Shown piece by piece: positions 23,046-29,190 of a DNA stretch of 29,190 nucleotides. The notes under the pieces are model-generated. The model did not search any database, had not been told where the DNA came from, and saw only the letters and a program-made list of their open reading frames with translations. The position numbers and the translations under genes are program-made. This stretch comes from a virus. The stretch is taken from positions 1 through 29,190 of the IMG/VR virus record IMGVR_UViG_3300009132_000553. One strand, given 5' to 3'. Position 1 is the first letter of the stretch. Every line of letters begins with the position of its first letter.

Positions 23046-23191
23046 AAGATGGCTTTTTAGCAATAACTGGAACGGGCGGAACATTCGTCCTAACTGATTT
23101 GAACCCGTATCTCGCATTCACCTGCGGAATCTTAACCTTGATACATGTCTCACTTTCGCTTCGCAAGATGTGGAAAGAGCGTAAAAAATAA
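23042..23191 (+). CDS. Holin-like small membrane protein (49 aa)
   Basis: The start ATG 23042 overlaps the preceding stop as ATGA. The frame is open further upstream but would then lie inside the neighbour. The protein has a weakly hydrophobic N-terminal segment (FLAITGTGGTFVLTD) and one clear membrane helix (YLAFTCGILTLIHVSLSL). It ends in a basic tail (RKMWKERKK). Small size, helix content and positive C-terminus fit class II-type holins, which open the inner membrane at lysis. Pairing with a spanin-like gene supports this. No endolysin is visible next to it. A non-lytic small membrane protein remains possible. Confidence 0.55.
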   Translation: MKDGFLAITGTGGTFVLTDLNPYLAFTCGILTLIHVSLSLRKMWKERKK

Positions 23192-23239
23192 AGTTCACAA
23201 CCGGTTACATTAACCATTCGAACACGCTAATGTGCGAGA

Positions 23240-24229
23240 ATGGAAACCGAAACCGCGGTGGTTGATTCCCCGCAAGAACCAGTAACCAGCATCGAGGACG
23301 TGTCAACAAACGACCTCCGCGAAGCACTAGGAGTAACCGAGGAGGTCTCGCAAGAGACTTCCCCCGAACAAGCTGCCGAACAGCAGCCCGAGGTCGAGGG
23401 CCAACAGCCTGAGGTCGGAGGTGAAAGTGAGGAAGATCGTCTAGCTAAAAGACGAATTCGACCGAGGAACGAGTTAGATCAGCAGGTAATTGACCTATAC
23501 AGGTCGAATGCCTTTGCCGGAACTTTCGAAGATGCCTCTCGAATCATCTATAACCAGACGGGAACAGCTGCCCCTAGCGATTTACCACCGCAGGAAGCCG
23601 AGGCGTCGCCGCCCGACCCTTATGACGGACAGGTAAGTGAACTGCAGGGCCAAATCACCGAACTTGAAGAAAAGGTAGCGACAGCAGCCGAAGACCTTGA
23701 GACGACCGAAGCGCTGAGACTTCAGCGTGAGATCATGCACAAGGAACTCGAGATGCGGTCGTTGACTGATCGGAGAGAACGGGAGATGGAAGCTCTACAG
23801 CAACACGCCTACAACACCCACCAAGGAAAAACGGTGGAGAGTCGAGACAAAGTATACGAACGATTTCCCGAACTGCAGGACAAGAATCACATTATCCGCA
23901 AGCAATTCGACGAATACGTCCGTGTAGCTCACGAAGATCCCGACTACGCATCCGTGTTCGAGTCACCTAAGTGGCCGGAACTGTTGGCAAACGAATTCGC
24001 ATCTCACTTCGCCCCGCCGCCGGGTCCGCAGGCTGAAACGCCGCAGCTCCCGCCGCAGCAAGCCCCCCAGATGGGAACTCAAGCCAGGGTTCTAACCACC
24101 GGCACGGCAGCACAACCTGCTAACGCTCCGCTAACCGCGAACGGCGTGGCTGCGCAACTCCCGAACATGTCTTCCGACGACCTTTATAAGCTCTTAGGAA
24201 CAGCCGGGGGAGCTCAGCCAAACCGATAA
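23240..24229 (+). CDS. Probable capsid scaffold protein (329 aa)
   Basis: This acidic, Gln/Glu/Pro-rich protein lies directly upstream of the major capsid gene, the usual place of a scaffold. Residues 1-70 are disordered and acidic with repeats around QPEVEG and QPEVGG. A coiled coil runs from about 135 to 200 (for example LQGQITELEEKVATAAEDLE and REREMEALQQHA). The C-terminal 80 residues are Pro/Gln/Ala-rich and end in a short helix (MSSDDLYKLLGT) that could contact the capsid protein. Size, charge and coiled coil fit phage scaffolds. No protease motif is visible. The ribosome site before ATG 23240 is weak (GCGAGA). Confidence 0.75.
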   Translation: METETAVVDSPQEPVTSIEDVSTNDLREALGVTEEVSQETSPEQAAEQQPEVEGQQPEVGGESEEDRLAKRRIRPRNELDQQVIDLYRSNAFAGTFEDASRIIYNQTGTAAPSDLPPQEAEASPPDPYDGQVSELQGQITELEEKVATAAEDLETTEALRLQREIMHKELEMRSLTDRREREMEALQQHAYNTHQGKTVESRDKVYERFPELQDKNHIIRKQFDEYVRVAHEDPDYASVFESPKWPELLANEFASHFAPPPGPQAETPQLPPQQAPQMGTQARVLTTGTAAQPANAPLTANGVAAQLPNMSSDDLYKLLGTAGGAQPNR

Positions 24230-24277
24230 GTAATTAGTGGAGTATCAACATCAATGTACTCATAACTATTAAATACC
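24230..24277 (+). promoter_or_regulatory. AT-rich leader of the capsid gene with ATAACTA motif
   Basis: This 48-base leader lacks a Shine-Dalgarno site at normal distance from ATG 24278; the nearest GGAG (about 24239-24242) is some 35 bases away. It contains ATAACTA at 24262-24268, followed by TTAAATA just before the start, and a three-codon frame ATG-TAC-TCA-TAA at 24254-24265. It may hold a late promoter or an unstructured initiation region. Confidence 0.35.
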
Positions 24278-25807
24278 ATGGCTGATAAAGTAATTCCAGC
24301 AAGCCCAGATCCAATTAGCGCCGCGTCAAGCGCGGGCAATATTGATTTGGTACAAGGAAACATAACCTCATATCAAGGACTTCTTGGCAGCGCCGGCGAC
24401 GAGCTGCGCACGAAAATCTGGTCTGAACTCGTAACGAGGGATGCCCGGGAAAAAAACGTGTTCGCAAAATTCATCGGCGGCGAAGGAAGTGACAAACCTA
24501 TAACTGAAAAGCGCGACCTATCTGCAGGCGGTTCCGACCGTGTTGTCTTTACTACGGTAGCCCCGATTCGCGGACAAGGTGTCCGTGGGGAATCCGTTCT
24601 GAAGAACTCTACGGACAACCTCGATTTCGATACGTTCCACATGGAAATCGATCTCGTTCGCCACGCAGTGTCTTGGACGCAAGTCTTGAAGCTCATGCGC
24701 TTCACAGGCAAAACCATCGACCAGCTTTCGGCTGAAGTCATGACTGAATGGATGGCTCGTACCGAGCAAGATCACATCATGCTTGCACTTCGCCAAACCT
24801 GCTTGAATCCCGCTAATATCGGAACCAACCTGATTTCAGCATACGGAGCCGCAGGAGCACTCACGTACGCCGAAGGTTTGTCCACGGACATCATTCAGGA
24901 AGCCAAGCAAGCTCTCATTGCTGGGGGAGGTGAGCCCATGAATACCGGGGGAGACGTTAACCAGGAAATTCCCGGTTATTTGTTCTTCGCGGCCGATGCA
25001 TGTCTTCGTCCTCTACGCAGTGACCCCGACTACTTGGAAGCAATCACGCAAGCTGACGCTCGCGGCGAGAACAACAAGTTGTACACGGGTTCATACGCCA
25101 AATGGGACAACAACGTAATCGCAAACCACAACGTGATCATGGATTCAGCTCGCGGCCGCCAAGGCAGCCCGCTTCTTCCTTCGTTCTCGAACTTTACCGA
25201 TATTGATGACGTGACTGACGCGGCGGAAGGAATCGGCGAAGATGGTGGAGATTACATGGCTAACTTCGTCGGTGCCGATGTAAAAATTCCTGGTGGAGGT
25301 GGCGCCAATGCCGCGCTAGAAACCGGAACCCATTACATCCTCGGAATCGATACCAACGGTCACTTCGCTTGCTACAGCTACGAAAACGCTGATATCGCTG
25401 ATGACTTCAGCAGAATCGGTAACACCACAGCTAGCACGAAAGTAGGTGCTGCCGTGGTCTCACGGGTAGCGATGACTGTCACCTCAGGAACCGAAAAAGG
25501 TGCCGCGGACCACGAATTCAAGGCCGGATCTACGTTCGTGCAGTGCAATTCTATCGGAACTCCGATTGGTTACGCTATGGCCGCCGGAAGAGACGCTCTC
25601 TACTACGCTAAGGGTAGCGTATTTGGAGAACAGATCTTCCACTACGATGACTTCGCCAACTCAGGAAACCAAGCCCACTTGTCGGCTGTAGGTGTTCAGT
25701 CCGTTTACGGAATGGCCGCTCGCAAAGACACTCGTGGCAGGATTCCCGGAGTTCAGCTTGTCGAAGTGGTGCGCCAAGTACCAGGGCTTACGCTTGCTAA
25801 TTCTTAA
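24278..25807 (+). CDS. Major capsid protein, N4-gp56 family (509 aa)
   Basis: This is the shell subunit. Residues about 40-200 match the N4-gp56 pattern: KIWSELVTRDAREKNVFAKF, a glycine-rich loop, PITEKRDLSAGGSDRVVFTT, then IRGQGVRGESVLKNS and a helical segment VRHAVSWTQVLKLMRFTGKT with LSAEVMTEWMARTEQDHIM. The central insertion (about 300-380) is Gly/Asp-rich and may be a surface domain. The C-terminal part (FHYDDFANSGNQAHLSAVGV, then VYGMAARKDTRGRIPGV) is again typical. Codon use differs from neighbours: fewer ATA and AGG/AGA codons and more common-type codons, as expected for a highly expressed capsid gene. Strong stem-loops follow its stop. Confidence 0.88.
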   Translation: MADKVIPASPDPISAASSAGNIDLVQGNITSYQGLLGSAGDELRTKIWSELVTRDAREKNVFAKFIGGEGSDKPITEKRDLSAGGSDRVVFTTVAPIRGQGVRGESVLKNSTDNLDFDTFHMEIDLVRHAVSWTQVLKLMRFTGKTIDQLSAEVMTEWMARTEQDHIMLALRQTCLNPANIGTNLISAYGAAGALTYAEGLSTDIIQEAKQALIAGGGEPMNTGGDVNQEIPGYLFFAADACLRPLRSDPDYLEAITQADARGENNKLYTGSYAKWDNNVIANHNVIMDSARGRQGSPLLPSFSNFTDIDDVTDAAEGIGEDGGDYMANFVGADVKIPGGGGANAALETGTHYILGIDTNGHFACYSYENADIADDFSRIGNTTASTKVGAAVVSRVAMTVTSGTEKGAADHEFKAGSTFVQCNSIGTPIGYAMAAGRDALYYAKGSVFGEQIFHYDDFANSGNQAHLSAVGVQSVYGMAARKDTRGRIPGVQLVEVVRQVPGLTLANS

Positions 25808-25823
25808 CTTCCCACCTAAACCC

Positions 25824-25840
25824 GCGGCTAATATAGCCGC
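25824..25840 (+). terminator. Stem-loop 1 after capsid gene
   Basis: GCGGCTA (25824-25830) and TAGCCGC (25834-25840) form a perfect 7-bp stem with an ATA loop. No T run follows, so it is not a classic intrinsic terminator by itself. It may act together with the next hairpin as a transcript end or as a barrier protecting the capsid mRNA. Confidence 0.5.
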
Positions 25841-25849
25841 TAACCGCCG

Positions 25850-25878
25850 GCCCTCTCCCTGCATAGCGGGGGGAGGGC
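25850..25878 (+). terminator. Stem-loop 2 after capsid gene, burying the next gene's ribosome site
   Basis: GCCCTCTCCC (25850-25859) pairs with GGGGGAGGGC (25869-25878), a 10-bp stem with one G-T pair and a nine-base loop. CCG (25847-25849) and CGG (25881-25883) could extend it past a two-base bulge. There is no following T run. The 3' arm contains GGGGAGGG, the only good Shine-Dalgarno match for the next gene (GTG 25883), so the hairpin may lower its translation. Confidence 0.55.
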
Positions 25879-25882
25879 TTCG

Positions 25883-26254
25883 GTGTACAATGAACATATG
25901 AAAATTATAATACTAGGCAAAAGAGATCAGATGGGCACTACGCCCAACATTCGCGTCAAAGGCGTGTCCCGCATGGGTTATAACTTCTTATGGGATCCGG
26001 AGATTAGGCACTACGCCTACGAACCGAAGAACCAAAAAGAAGCGGACGACCTGTTCCGGGCTCAGGGTAAAGTTTACCGACATATGTATTTCTCAGCTTG
26101 GTTGGATGCGCCTAAAACCAAGGCCGAGGCCAAAGTAGAGGAGCCCAAAGCCAAAGCCGAGGCCAAAGTAGAGGAGCCCAAAGCCAAAGCCAAGGCTAAG
26201 ACGACTACTAAAAAGAAGAGCGCCAAAAAAGCGGTTGTGACAGACAACCGATAG
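25883..26254 (+). CDS. Hypothetical protein with histone-H1-like Lys/Ala tail (up to 123 aa)
   Basis: Two starts are possible: GTG 25883, five to six bases after GGGGAGGG in the hairpin arm, or ATG 25898 (118 aa, MKIIILGKRDQ) with no site. The first 75 residues look folded and aromatic (for example SRMGYNFLWDPEIRHYAYEP). The rest is a disordered tail of two identical 11-residue repeats (KAEAKVEEPKA) and then an Ala/Lys-only region ending KKKSAKKAVVTDNR. Such tails resemble histone H1 and bacterial H1-like proteins and would bind nucleic acid or acidic surfaces. Position after the capsid gene suggests a capsid or head accessory protein. No family is named. Confidence 0.6.
   Translation: MYNEHMKIIILGKRDQMGTTPNIRVKGVSRMGYNFLWDPEIRHYAYEPKNQKEADDLFRAQGKVYRHMYFSAWLDAPKTKAEAKVEEPKAKAEAKVEEPKAKAKAKTTTKKKSAKKAVVTDNR
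26120..26185 (+). repeat. 33-bp tandem repeat, 2 copies, in the Lys/Ala tail
   Basis: Units at 26120-26152 and 26153-26185 encode the same 11 residues (KAEAKVEEPKA) and differ at the first codon (AAG versus AAA). A degenerate AAAGCC/AAGGCT run continues after them. Recent duplication is likely. Confidence 0.85.
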
Positions 26255-26286
26255 GCCTTTACCTTTGATTAGGTCATAGTAACGAT

Positions 26287-27039
26287 ATGGCCGCAATCAC
26301 CTACATAACTTTAAAAGATCAGCTGTCGTCCATGTTGGGCGCTACCGGGGTTGACGACTTACCTTCGGTGGATCAAACCAGAATCGGCGTATTCGTCAAC
26401 CAAGCCTATCGCGAGTGCTACGCTCCCATAGACGGGAGGAGGCCCCAGTGGGCGAGTCGTAAAATAACACTTGACTACGCAGCCGAGCAGGAATCCGCCG
26501 AGCTGGGGACCGACGTAATAGACGTCGACAAAATACCGGAGCTCGACGGCCTCGGACCATTGAGCCCCATGTCGGGCCCCGAGGACGAAATCCGAATCCG
26601 CTCGCATTACAGCTCGGATTTCAAGGCCCCCGGGCTGAGAGGGCTGGGCTTCCCTAATTTCGAAGGGATAGATCCCGAAATCAGCCGGCCCATCTGGTAT
26701 TACGTCGACACCACGGATCAGGGCTCGGACACCAAAGTGGTGCCCCGCTTATTCCTGTATCCGCTGCCGGACAAGGCATATAAGGTAACTCTACGAGCCA
26801 ACATCATGCCCGCCGAACTATCGGCCGACAGTGACGAGCCTAGGCTGCCTGCGGATGTGGTTTGGGATATATTATACCCATTGGCACAGGAAAAGATGCT
26901 ATCGGACCCCCGGTATAACGGGGCAAACAAAGACGTTCTATTAAAGGCTGCGGATGTCGCCAGAAAAAGACTTTCTACACTGGCCTCCGCTCAAAAGCAC
27001 AAGGGCTCCATGCGCCTAGTGAAGCGCGGAGGTTGGTAA
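26287..27039 (+). CDS. Head-tail connector/adaptor-like protein (250 aa)
   Basis: The N-terminal helix pattern (YITLKDQLSSMLGA, then TRIGVFVNQAYRECY) and the later LPADVVWDILYPLAQEKMLS with a closing helical segment KDVLLKAADVARKRLSTLAS resemble neck or connector proteins. These sit under the portal in many phages with N4-gp56-type capsids and seal DNA in the head. A beta-rich middle (about 60-185) includes FLYPLPDKAYKVTLRANIMP, a strand pattern common in this group. The place, after capsid and before a long structural gene, agrees. The ribosome site is weak (AGG about 16 bases upstream). The family call rests on pattern, not on catalytic residues. Confidence 0.5.
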   Translation: MAAITYITLKDQLSSMLGATGVDDLPSVDQTRIGVFVNQAYRECYAPIDGRRPQWASRKITLDYAAEQESAELGTDVIDVDKIPELDGLGPLSPMSGPEDEIRIRSHYSSDFKAPGLRGLGFPNFEGIDPEISRPIWYYVDTTDQGSDTKVVPRLFLYPLPDKAYKVTLRANIMPAELSADSDEPRLPADVVWDILYPLAQEKMLSDPRYNGANKDVLLKAADVARKRLSTLASAQKHKGSMRLVKRGGW

Positions 27040-27040
27040 T

Positions 27041-29190
27041 ATGAGTAAACTTAGAATTACGGGTCGCCCGAAAATCGAGCGCGACACCAACGGTCTTAGA
27101 AAGATCACCCGCACTTACATAGTACAGGGGGATGCGGTAACGGAAGGCACGGTAGAAACCGAGGTATTCCTCCCGTTCGGAAGCGCCGACGTCGAATACG
27201 ACGACGCTATTACACAAGACTTGACTAACGGTGGACTTACGGCCACCGAGGTCACGGGTGCTTATCTGGTGGAGCAATCCCTTGCCCCCGGCCGAAGCAT
27301 GAACGAGGCCATCCTTACGCGAGTATACCAAGAACTCGATGCCACCTCCGAACCAGTTCAAGTCGGAAAGGATGAAGTGTCACTTACAGGTGGCGACAGA
27401 ATTCAGGTAAAGCGTACTTTCATCGTAAAAAACCCATACGCCGATCACTATGCCAAGGGCAGAGTGGGAGTGGAGGTACTGACGTTCGCTCAGCCCACCG
27501 CACTAGACCCAACCGCAACAACTGATTGTACGTTAGGGTCAATCCAGTCGAAGGCCACCGAGGTTTACACGGAATTCGTCGAGGGTTGGTACGAGGACGG
27601 CGTTCTCTCCGAAAGCATCGACTACAAGCATGGGCAAAAGCCCAATCACAAACTTGAAATACGCACCCTGCGGGGCATTGTCCACCCAAGCAAGCCGGCG
27701 AATACGGATGGCCCGACGGATGGCTCAGGTGAAGAGTGGTTCGAGGTGGAGAGTAGAGAAGGCCCGGGGAATGCCGACTACGGTCAGATCGGGAAGACCG
27801 TGTTTACGGCGGTCTTCGCCAAGGGCAAGGGGCTCATCAGCGAAAACTCCGAGGTCAAGGGTCGAGCGCCGAATACCGTAGAGCTGACGACCATAAAGTA
27901 TTTGACGGGGGAGAACGGTACCGTCCCCGCTTCGGCAATCCCAACTTTCACAAGACAAACTTTCGAAGGCGTCGAAGAGCAGTCCGGATATGAGATGCAC
28001 ACCATTCGCGGAGTGGTTGTCAGCAGCGCATCGGGTATCGTCGACGTAAGAGTAGAGCACAAGCACGGAGAAGCCCCCGATCACAAACTCGAGATAGCCC
28101 GGGCGGTCGCATACGGCGTAGCCCCGTCGGCGTCGGATGTAATTACCTATTTATACGCGTCGAGTGACCCGCACTCCGGGCTGGGAGACTATGTGTTGGT
28201 AAGCGAACAGGAGGACACCAAGGGTGACTTCGACATTTTCACCAGCACATTTGCGAGGGGGCTCGGAACGATATCCGAGTCTACTCGCAAGGTGGGGTTG
28301 GCCGAGGTGTCGGATACCGTCAGCATACAGGAGGCGGGCACGGCCTCCGGAGTGTCTTTGGGCGCTAATGAGCTAAGCAGAAAGTTCGCCCTTCAGGACG
28401 GATATGAAATTCTCACCGTGTCGGCCACCACCGGACTAAGCGGCATTGTGGATCAGAAGAGCGACACCAGAAATAACGGTGCGTTGCTAACCACGACCAT
28501 AACTCAATTGGGAACTTGGGATCCGACCAATGCTCCCGCGGGTTATACGGAGATTTCCTCGAGGGATCACAGCTACCAAAATTACGAGGCTGTAACTAAG
28601 GTATTTGCCAAGGGCGACGGCCAAGTGCTGGTGGCCGAGAGGGATGAGCCCCTGTTCAAGCTGGAATCGTTCGTAGAATTGGGCGTTTCCATAGCGACTC
28701 CAGGAACGGCGATCAACGTCAAAACCGCGGAAGAGGACGGATATCAGAAGGTCAGCTACGACATAAAGACACTCCACACCCCCGCCACCGTGGACGAGTC
28801 CATATCGTATCAACCGGGGCTCAGTATAAGCACGACCAAGAAACTGGACGACGCCACCTGGGAAGATGGCAACATGGGCGGGTCCAAGAAGTACATAGAC
28901 AAGGATCATTACATAGGGGAAAAGCGAAGCGGGGCCATCAAGACGTCGTTCGACGAGAACATATCCTACAGCGGTGGCGTAAAGACCACCACAAAGGGCG
29001 AGATGACCACGTCGTCCACTCCCCCCGAGCAGGGCAGCCTGTCAGAGATCGGTGACGGTATATTCAAAAAGGTCAGCATAGACAAGAGCAGCGCTGATTT
29101 CACAGACAAGCAGATTACTTTTTCAGGTGGCATACAATCGGAGCGTCAAACAAAGGTTGGACAAGCCGCCGATGCAGCTAAGCCCGGATA
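27041..29190 (+). CDS. Large repeat-built structural protein, 3' end outside window (716+ aa)
   Basis: ATG 27041 follows GGAGG (27028-27032) at eight bases. The frame runs open to the window edge, so only the first 716 codons are seen. The protein is rich in Thr, Ser, Gly, Glu and Val and appears to be beta-strand throughout. It contains diverged internal modules. One motif, KHGQKPNHKLEI, begins near residue 196 and returns as KHGEAPDHKLEI near 341. Another, VFAKGKGLISE near 258, returns as TFARGLGTISE near 403 and VFAKGDGQVLVAE near 521. The modules are roughly 120-150 residues apart. This looks like a tail, fibre or other elongated virion protein. No receptor-binding or chaperone domain is visible in the part shown. 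Confidence 0.6.
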   Translation, partial: MSKLRITGRPKIERDTNGLRKITRTYIVQGDAVTEGTVETEVFLPFGSADVEYDDAITQDLTNGGLTATEVTGAYLVEQSLAPGRSMNEAILTRVYQELDATSEPVQVGKDEVSLTGGDRIQVKRTFIVKNPYADHYAKGRVGVEVLTFAQPTALDPTATTDCTLGSIQSKATEVYTEFVEGWYEDGVLSESIDYKHGQKPNHKLEIRTLRGIVHPSKPANTDGPTDGSGEEWFEVESREGPGNADYGQIGKTVFTAVFAKGKGLISENSEVKGRAPNTVELTTIKYLTGENGTVPASAIPTFTRQTFEGVEEQSGYEMHTIRGVVVSSASGIVDVRVEHKHGEAPDHKLEIARAVAYGVAPSASDVITYLYASSDPHSGLGDYVLVSEQEDTKGDFDIFTSTFARGLGTISESTRKVGLAEVSDTVSIQEAGTASGVSLGANELSRKFALQDGYEILTVSATTGLSGIVDQKSDTRNNGALLTTTITQLGTWDPTNAPAGYTEISSRDHSYQNYEAVTKVFAKGDGQVLVAERDEPLFKLESFVELGVSIATPGTAINVKTAEEDGYQKVSYDIKTLHTPATVDESISYQPGLSISTTKKLDDATWEDGNMGGSKKYIDKDHYIGEKRSGAIKTSFDENISYSGGVKTTTKGEMTTSSTPPEQGSLSEIGDGIFKKVSIDKSSADFTDKQITFSGGIQSERQTKVGQAADAAKPG

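Noticed and set aside
25808-25882. tRNA or other structured RNA gene after the capsid gene
   Set aside because: The 75-base gap folds into two simple hairpins with no cloverleaf, anticodon arm or CCA end.

Overview
This window is one contiguous piece of the structural (late) module of a tailed double-stranded DNA phage or prophage, most likely podovirus-like and probably infecting a Gram-negative bacterium. The evidence is a large terminase, a portal, a scaffold and an N4-gp56-type major capsid protein in one gene string. All supported genes are on the plus strand. Shine-Dalgarno sites are bacterial. A lipoprotein/membrane-helix gene shaped like a unimolecular spanin points to a host with an outer membrane. 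I see no tRNA, integrase, insertion sequence or CRISPR. The host cannot be named from the sequence.

Layout, left to right: (1) positions 2-2137 hold six small genes of unknown function, including a 38-residue protein and a 25-residue polybasic peptide. They are packed with ATGA or TAATG overlaps and run into (2) the terminase large subunit (2134-3882). (3) A 596-residue proline-rich protein (3912-5702) precedes (4) a 13.2-kb gene (5715-18875) for a 4386-residue polyvalent virion protein, about 45% of the window. Recognisable parts are a glycine-rich hydrophobic segment, a zincin-type HESGH motif, an ASCH-like domain, an internal twin-arginine-like motif and a C-terminal region resembling LPD38 (large polyvalent protein-associated domain 38). 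(5) The portal (18872-20908) overlaps the end of the giant gene. (6) Small genes follow: a basic 88-residue protein, a 93-residue protein, a 41-residue protein and a 354-residue beta-rich protein. (7) A probable lysis pair (u-spanin-like plus holin-like) sits inside the structural block at 22641-23191. (8) Scaffold-like protein and major capsid protein come next, followed by strong stem-loops. (9) A protein with a histone-H1-like Lys/Ala tail, a connector-like protein, and a large repeat-built structural protein that is cut off by the right edge close the window.

How it fits together: terminase pumps DNA through the portal into a shell of major capsid protein built on the scaffold. The connector-like protein would close the neck. 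By analogy with other phages, the giant protein is probably packed in the virion and delivered into the cell with the DNA. Its peptidase-like and ASCH-like parts may act in the new host cell; this is inference. The lysis pair would act at the end of infection.

Intergenic space is minimal: no gene-free stretch exceeds about 80 bases. The few gaps carry possible control signals: a repeated ATAACTA heptamer, an AT-rich capsid leader without a Shine-Dalgarno site, and a hairpin that buries the ribosome site of the next gene.
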